A stretch of 64,000 bases of DNA, from positions 912,149,009-912,213,008 of the forward strand of contig NC_081414.1 in assembly GCF_030272615.1 (NCBI RefSeq). The letters run 5' to 3'. The notes below the pieces were generated by a model, which saw nothing but the letters and a program-made list of their open reading frames with translations, was not told the origin of the DNA and made no database searches. This document shows positions 57,700 through 64,000 of the stretch, in pieces; within the stretch, counting starts at the first letter, position 1; each line of letters opens with the position of its first letter. The position numbers and the translations under genes were made by a program. The stretch comes from Cryptomeria japonica. Its lineage: Eukaryota; Streptophyta; Pinopsida; Cupressales; Cupressaceae.

Positions 57700-60600
57700 G
57701 ATGGGTTTTGAATAAGAGATTTATCCTTTTTGTTTAAGATTATATTGTGACAAATTATTTAAGGCATGTGTTTATGATAATGTATGAATGACATTATTAA
57801 GTTAGCAAATATTGATATGATTATGTGAACAATAATTGTAATATTTCTATTTGGACAAAGTGTAGAGATTAGTTACGATGGTTCCTAAGTAAGGTTATAT
57901 ACATCATTAAATAGTGAAACTTTAATGTCAAGATCAAATTAAATATTTATTGGAGAGATGAATATAATATTATAATGTAGTACAATATTCTTGTAATTTA
58001 GGGATATCCGTTATGTCTATTATGTGTCCCCTATTATTATTGTATAAATGTAGAAGTGATAAATGGGTAATGCATCATTGCAGAACTTTAATCAAGTTTG
58101 AATTTCATACTCGTGGACATTGATAATCTATCATGTAGAAATTATAGCAAAGTACGCCATATCATGATCATAACATCGATACAAACTTGATGATCGTGAC
58201 CTTCACCATAAATCCTTAGGAATGGGTTATAATGGAAGGGTGTCATGTTGTAAATGATACCTTCCAATGTATTAGTGACATGCTTAATTAGAGTAGTGAA
58301 GGAGCTCAATCATATAATATGATACCTATTAGGTGTCGTTTATTCTTGTGTGCTAGCCAATAAAATCTCACACGAATTTGCATTACAATATAACTTTTGG
58401 ATGTGATAATTATGAATTCAATATGGAAACTTCATCTTAATGTATACAATATATGACATGGTGTCATGGACAAACGATTATGTATAGTTCATGCAAACTA
58501 TGATAATTCTTGTTAAATAAATAACCTAACTTCACTATTATGGAGATGAACCTTTAGGATATAATGAGGAAAATTTACTAACTAAGAACTTATGGTAATC
58601 AAAGGATAATAATTTGAATAACTATATGTTCGAATTTTAAGAGAAACAAGATGGCAAATCTAGTTATAGATGAATTCTTTAGGTATAAGATAACCTTATG
58701 ATATGAATCGAGCATAAGATATAATTTGTATAAGTCTCGGCTCTTGGTTATATAATATTGTGAGGGTGACTTGTATAGTGGCACTATAACCACACCTTAC
58801 TAAATATATCTCTAATGCTAAAACTTTGTACTTTGACAATCTTTTAATACCACGGTAAAGACCCTTTATATGATTGAAAGGTCTATCAACCTCTTAAAGA
58901 TGAGATACCAGATATAAGAATTATGATGTGAAGTAAGGATGGGTGTTATAATTAAATTAGATTTATTCTATATTAACTATGTTATTATGCCTAGTTTATG
59001 TGTAGGGATTTGATTTGGACAAGTTGTCCTTATAAGTGCCTGTTGTCTAGGTTGTATCATTGAAGATAGGTGATGGTTCACTACTGATTTAATTATAAGA
59101 TGTTACAATTGTGACCACAAAATATAAATAAGTTGGAGATCTTAATCAAAGTAACGCCCATCCTCACATTGAACCAATATATTATAGTAACATCGTATAT
59201 GTGTTCTTATTGTTTTCTTTACATGGTCTTGATTCATTACTTGACCATCCTTGGTTCCTCAAGAGTGATAGTATGTCAAGGATTGCAAAACCTCAAGGCA
59301 TATATCTCACTCATTTATGAAACAAAATGGTTGGAGAGTATTTATATAGATTACCTTAACTTGGGAATAGGGTTGGCTTTCTCTGCATATTGTTAAGCAC
59401 TTAATCATAGTTGATAATTAGTGAAAGGAATCCTAATAGTTAGCTATGAAATTTGACTACCATTATTTAATAAGATTGGATATTATGTGGGTATTAATGT
59501 AAATTGAGCTAAAATATATATAGCGCTATATCTTATTAAGCTTCAACCTAAGATGATACAATAATTATCATATGCATTGATATAAATACATAGCATTGTA
59601 TTCATTGTGGAAAACTCTAAATGGTTGTGTACTCCTACATTGGGGTATACATGACCAATAAACTAAGCAAGTTGGAAAAGTATTAGACATAACAATATTG
59701 GTCAACTAAGTATTGGAAAAGCCTATTGTAATGGCAATTCATGTAGGAAGCTCAGTTAATGTTAGTTTATCTTCCATTCTTAATGATATAATAAGAATCT
59801 TTCATTCTTAATGATATAATAAGACATATTATTGTTGGTTAACATATTTGTCACTTCTATTTTATACTCTTTTGCCCATGTCAATGACAATCTGACCAAC
59901 AGTTGAGTTGCTTGCAATGGTATTTACAAGTTCTCTCTGCTTGTTTTACAAGGCACAACTACCTTCAGATGATTTACAATGAATAGAAACAAAGGGTATG
60001 CTTTTCACCATAAAGCAGAAAAGGCAAACCAACACCTACCCATAACCATGAAAGTAGATGTAGAAGATTGATTTTAGAATGAAGTGAATGTAGATAAATG
60101 ACACAAAGTTTACTTATTCCACACTCACAAATGATATCCAGGGAAAGAAAGAGCAACATAACCCTTTAATAGATGATTTAATCTAAATTCAAAGTTTCAA
60201 AATTAAATACATACACAATCCGTTATAATAGGATGACATTGAAAGCAATTGCAAAGAAACACAATTCGTTACAATTTAAAGAAAAAGTATCAAAATTCAA
60301 AGATTCAAAAACATCTTCATAATTCTTTCCATATCAAAATCTGAGTTCACGGATTCAATATCATATACCATAAAATTGTGCATAAGAAAAAGCTATATTG
60401 TCTTTTCCCCCCCTTCCTCCTTTTTTTTTTATCTATACTATCATATGTTTATACTAAAAATCCCCTTTTTTCCGTTTCCAAGAAACGGTCCATTTCATAG
60501 TAACCGTCTTTGAAAATGACCGCCTTTAAACATATTTAAGGAAAATGAAATTATCAGAAAACCCTATTAAAAGCACTAATCCTTGCATTATAAACATCTA
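57700..60600. other. AT-rich intergenic DNA
   Basis: No supported gene. It contains a 28-bp tandem pair (CATTCTTAATGATATAATAA at 59776 and 59804). Poly(C)/poly(T) runs near 60408-60430 are simple sequence. Confidence 0.6.
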
Positions 60601-60606
60601 CTAGCT

Positions 60607-61104
60607 TTACACTTCTTCATTAGGCATTGGGTTCTGACTTACAATCTGATTGTCAATCCTCTCAGCCTTTGTGTCCTCTTCGATGAGCACCCAGAGGACG
60701 GCTGAAAATTCATCTTCATCTTCATCTTCTATAAGCTCTCGAGCAAGGTCGGTCAAGTCGAAAAGGATGTCGTCCTGCATGTGCTCCACATCTGGCTGAA
60801 TCATGGGTCCGTTCCCTTTAAGCACTGTTGACGTGTGTTTTGACACACCCACCACACTAGTACATTCAAAGCTGATTTTCGACGATCGTTTGTCGGATTT
60901 TCGACGAGTTTTCGTTGGAGTGTCGACAAAATCCACCGTCGAAAACTCGGCGTCGGATTGGTCGACGATGCCATGCCCGTTGGAAATTCGACAATCCAAT
61001 GGACTCTGCCGATGGTCAAAGAAGTTGTCGGTCGAAAGCTTGGTATTCATCGTAATTCTGATGATGATCATTTTTATAAAAAAAGGTAAATATAAAAGAG
61101 CCAT
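60607..61104 (-). CDS. Small acidic hypothetical protein, 165 codons
   Basis: Frame from ATG 61104 (or in-frame ATGs at 61071 and 61050) to the stop at 60607. The N-terminal half is Ser/Thr-rich with basic TKTRRKSDKRSS; the C-terminal half is strongly acidic (ELIEDEDEDEFSAVL). I recognise no domain. The coding DNA is unusually CpG-rich (many TCGAC/GTCGA words between 60880 and 61020), unlike the CpG-poor relics elsewhere, suggesting selection, recent arrival or low methylation. Its upstream DNA is the modular repeat array. It could be an accessory ORF of a retroelement reading opposite to the frame at 63242. Confidence 0.45.
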   Translation of the reverse strand: MALLYLPFFIKMIIIRITMNTKLSTDNFFDHRQSPLDCRISNGHGIVDQSDAEFSTVDFVDTPTKTRRKSDKRSSKISFECTSVVGVSKHTSTVLKGNGPMIQPDVEHMQDDILFDLTDLARELIEDEDEDEFSAVLWVLIEEDTKAERIDNQIVSQNPMPNEEV

Positions 61105-61139
61105 CGAAGGAAGGAAGTTCTTTCAATTTTTCTAATGTC

Positions 61140-62950
61140 CATCGGGCCTTATAAGTATCATGCAATTTTCTGTTGATCTGACAGCCCGCGTTGATTTGCG
61201 ACCAAAAAGTGCTCGAAACTTAGTTTCCGCAAAGTAGCAAAAGGCGAAGGTGGACCCGACATATAGGTTTGGACCAAAGCTAAACACTGATCAAGTTTCA
61301 TTTGATCGAACGTACAACGTAGTTTCATGAGATCAAGCTGAATGTGTTTTAAGCTTCGCAAAGTGGCGAAAGGGTTTGGCGAGTCCCAGAGATAAGCGGT
61401 CTTGTTTGGTTAAAGAATGATCGGGTTGGAAAAAGATCAATGGCTTCTCGTTGTTTTGTGGCTGGGAGATGCACGAGCTATACCTTCAGCAAAATAGCGA
61501 AAAGGTGGAGGGTCCCACTAAGAGTGGTAGTAAATGTGGTAACCCCAGCTGGCGATGACATGACGGTGACAAGGCACTGAGTTGGCGGTATGCAATGGGT
61601 CCGGGCAAGGTTGTCATAAAAAGAGTAAACAACGAGCAAGTTCTTGAGATCTAACGGCTCGCGTGAATTCGCAAAGATAAGATGCTAGCAAGTTAGTCAT
61701 TGCGAAGTAGCAAAAAGGCCAATGGGCCCAAGGGACAGGCATGGCATGAAGTTAAAAGCAGATCAGGTCTGTTTTGATCTAACGGTTCTCGTGGTTTCAT
61801 GGCTGCAAGCCAAACGAAGAATAATGTTCACGAAGTCGCGAAAGATAGGTGGAAATCACACGGAGGAGTGACATGGCATAACAGTTGCCACTTTTTGTAG
61901 AGGTTGGAAAAAGATCAATGGCTTCTCGTTGTTTTGTGGCCGGGAGATGCACGAGCTATACCTTCAGCGAAATAGCGAAAAGATGGAGGGTCCCGCTAAG
62001 AGTGGTAGTAAATGTGGTAACCCCAGTTGGCGATGACATGGCGGTGACAAGGCACTGAGCTGGTGATATGCAGTGGGTATGGGCAAGGTTGTCATAAAAA
62101 GAGTAAACAACGAGCAAGTTCTTGAGATCTAACGGCTCATGTGAATTCGCGAAGATAAGATGCTAGCAAGTTAGTCATTGCGAAGTAGCGAAAAGGCCGA
62201 TGGGCCCAAGGGACAGACATGGCATGAAGTTAAAAGCAGATCAGGTCTGTTTTGATCTAACAGTTCTCGTGGTTTCGTGGCTGCAAGCCAAACGAAAAAT
62301 AATGTTCACGAAGTCGCGAAAGACAGGTGGAAATCACATGGAGGAGTGACGTGACATGTGGTTTAAAAAAGTGGTTGAGGGCCCGCCTAGGTGTAACCGA
62401 CAGTTATGTGGGAGTAGTAAAAGGGAACACGTGGCGGATTAAGGGTGGAACCAAAAGGAGTTTCCAGGGCTAATGGCCAACTGCCATGTGGCATTTATTA
62501 ACCGAATAACAAGTGGGGTAAGTAATTCCCGGATAAAGGGCCCACTTAAAAGGCATTCATCTCAAGATTGATCCAACGCTTCTCGTTGTTTTGTGACCCG
62601 AAGATGCCCACAACTTAACCTCAATGAAATGGTGAAAACTGTTAGCTGTCAAGATGAGGCGCGATTAGTTAAAAGGATTGATGGTCCCGGTTGGAGTTAA
62701 AGGCCGAGTGATTTGAGTTTGATCTAATGCTTGGCACGGCCTCGCGAAGGAAAAGTGCACCACTGTTAAACTCCGCGAAGTGGCGAAAAGGAGATAGGGC
62801 CCGACAGTAAAGCAAAGAGATTAAACGGAGATAAAGGAGATGTAAGTTCTCGAGATCCAACGGCAAGCATTGTTTCGTGAAAGAAAAGAGCACGGGTTTT
62901 ATGTTCTGCGAAGTAGCGAAAGAGCGAAACAGAGGAAAGACTTAGAGAAA
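61140..62950. repeat. Modular repeat array: block A (GATCYAACGG) plus block B (GCGAAGTRGCGAAAAGG)
   Basis: Block A (GATCTAACGGTTCTCGT, then GGTTTCGTGGC) occurs at about 61165, 61303, 61437, 61660, 61775, 61914, 62125, 62254, 62572, 62720 and 62855. Block B (GCGAAGTAGCGAAAAGG and variants) occurs at about 61227, 61351, 61489, 61705, 61831, 61967, 62180, 62309, 62628, 62775 and 62908. They alternate A-B-A-B with modules of about 110-320 bp. A looser third block, GGTCCCAC or GGGCCCA, follows B. The array is GC- and CpG-rich. Confidence 0.8.
61424..62360. repeat. 478-bp tandem duplication inside the modular array
   Basis: GGTTGGAAAAAGATCAATGG at 61424 recurs at 61902, and the following about 455 bp match closely, with mostly C/T and G/A differences (for example ATGGCGGTGAC versus ATGACGGTGAC). 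The second copy ends near 62360. Each copy contains two A-B modules, so the array has grown by segmental duplication. Confidence 0.93.
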
Positions 62951-63241
62951 TTATGACCCATTGGAGCCAGTTTTGAATTCGATTTGGCGAATTTAATTAT
63001 GAAAAGAAAGCCGAAGCATGCGGAGTTAATTTCTAAAAACTTAAATGCCAACTTGCCCTTTTCAGTTCGCATCAACTTGATTGCTAAGTATTGTTTCATC
63101 GAAGTTTGTTGCAGAGCGATTTTCTTCAGGCGAATAATCAGGTTTCTTGTGCTTTTCTTGATAACTCTTGGTTTGTTCTCAAATACTGTTGTGTGAATTA
63201 CTTCATTAGAGGTCTGTGCTAGCTTCTAGTGGTATAATTGT

Positions 63242-64000
63242 TTGACCAGAATGACACCCAGAAGAGAATTTACAGGGAAAGTGAATTACGAGGACCGAAA
63301 TATCTGTGATGATTTTTTAGAGCAATTAACCATGTCCACCAATGCTGGGGCTAAGGCCAAAGAGCTAGTACCTAAGAACCCTCGTCTAAAAATTGGAGAT
63401 GGCCTTTATGATAAGGGTAATTGGTTGAGGGACCCTGAAATAGGATTGTCAGGCTTAGGACTCTTCAAAGTCGGTTTTGGGCAGAGGAATTCCCCATCTC
63501 CTTTGAATGGCATATGGGAGCAGGATGTAGGAAAGCTTGTGGTCCCAGGTGTTTTTATGGATGTAGATCTGTTAGCCCTGATTGCACATAATTATGACTC
63601 TGTGGCAAGATGCATCAGGAACATAAAGGGATCAGTCTTGATTGAGATAAATGAAGATGAATTCAGGAAAGTGTTTAGACTCAGTGAGTCCTCCAATTTG
63701 TTAGAACCTATTGACTTTGATTCGTTAGCCCAGGTTTACAACACACAAGGGGATCATCTTAGAAGTGGCCCATTGAAATAATTCTTTGTAAAGATAAGAG
63801 GGTTAACAGTTGTAGGCCCCAGCACAATGGAACCATTCTCTCTCAACCTATTCACTCTGAGAGCTAAGGGTATGTATTGGGCATTATGCCAGATTTTTGG
63901 AGAGGATGCTAAAAAGAATATGCCAACCCATTATATGTTAATGATTGCACAAATTCTAAACCCCTCCCTAGCAATAAAATTTGATTATGCCTCATACCTT
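63242..64000 (+). CDS. Retroelement-like protein, N-terminal part, runs off the window
   Basis: Frame from 63242 (first ATG 63251; MTPRREFTGKVNYEDRN) is open to a TAA at 63779. The same frame continues, coding-like, through FFVKIRGLTVVGPSTMEPFS, LNLFTLRAKGMYWALCQIF and QILNPSLAIKFDYASYL to the window end. The segment WEQDVGKLVVPGVFMDVDLL followed by CIRNIKGSVLIEINEDEFRK looks globular. No protease, RT or zinc finger is seen. It may be the N-terminal half of the family whose C-terminal coiled-coil part is at 11242-13707; inferred from complementary layout and style, not from overlap. The TAA makes this copy defective unless read through. Confidence 0.5.

Noticed and set aside
60801-61135. Plus-strand ORF of 110 codons and minus-strand ORF of 72 codons.
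   Set aside because: Both overlap the longer minus-strand acidic ORF; absence of stops reflects the CpG-rich composition.

Overview
This window is nuclear DNA from a seed plant, most likely a conifer or other gymnosperm. The evidence is low gene density, AT-rich intergenic DNA, layers of decayed retroelements, nested insertions, and one multi-exon TIR-NB-LRR (TNL) resistance gene whose LRR and post-LRR parts read like gymnosperm TNLs. The species cannot be fixed from the sequence alone. Most protein relics carry in-frame stops; several look like C-to-T changes (CGA to TGA, CAG to TAG), as expected of methylated, silenced repeats.

Left part (1-27 kb). A decayed rolling-circle transposon lies on the minus strand at about 3.1-9.2 kb. 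In order it encodes an OTU protease domain, a HUH/Y2 Rep domain, a PIF1-type helicase and an AP-like endonuclease, which is the Helentron/Helitron2 (HLE2) arrangement. A plus-strand, three-stop reading frame of a large coiled-coil, retroelement-like protein lies at 11.2-13.7 kb. A 5'-truncated LINE relic (LINE-A) lies on the minus strand at 18.9-22.3 kb. The DNA between them is AT-rich and holds degenerate tandem repeats and two GT microsatellites.

Centre (27-47 kb). A complete LTR retroelement without recognisable pol genes occupies 27512-35569, with LTRs of 2612 and 2272 bp and a perfect TGTTG target duplication. It has split an intronless minus-strand reading frame that continues in frame on both sides (35993-35575 and 27506-27223). 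Its LTRs carry a repeated hairpin motif whose copy number differs between the two LTRs. Next comes a nearly full-length minus-strand LINE (LINE-B, about 36.96-43.55 kb) with ORF1, endonuclease, reverse transcriptase, zf-RVT and RNase H remnants. After it is a 1.8-kb element with 350-bp, about 98% identical inverted arms (44378-46165).

Right part (47-64 kb). A nested foldback element lies at 47.5-48.2 kb. The TNL gene (minus strand, 56327 down to 48895) has six deduced exons whose junction phases all agree, giving about 1343 codons. It has intact TIR, NB-ARC, LRR and C-JID-like segments and an additional, unrecognised C-terminal exon. It is the best candidate for a working gene here. A PPR pseudogene fragment lies upstream of it. 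The last 3.5 kb is different in character and CpG-rich: a small acidic minus-strand ORF, then about 1.8 kb of a modular repeat array (two conserved blocks repeated about ten times, plus a 478-bp tandem duplication), then a plus-strand retroelement-like protein that runs off the window.

The strongest candidates for something little described are the HLE2-type transposon with all four domains in a probable gymnosperm, the modular GCGAAGT(A/G)GCGAAAAGG array, the pol-less LTR element with hairpin arrays, and the extra C-terminal exon of the TNL.
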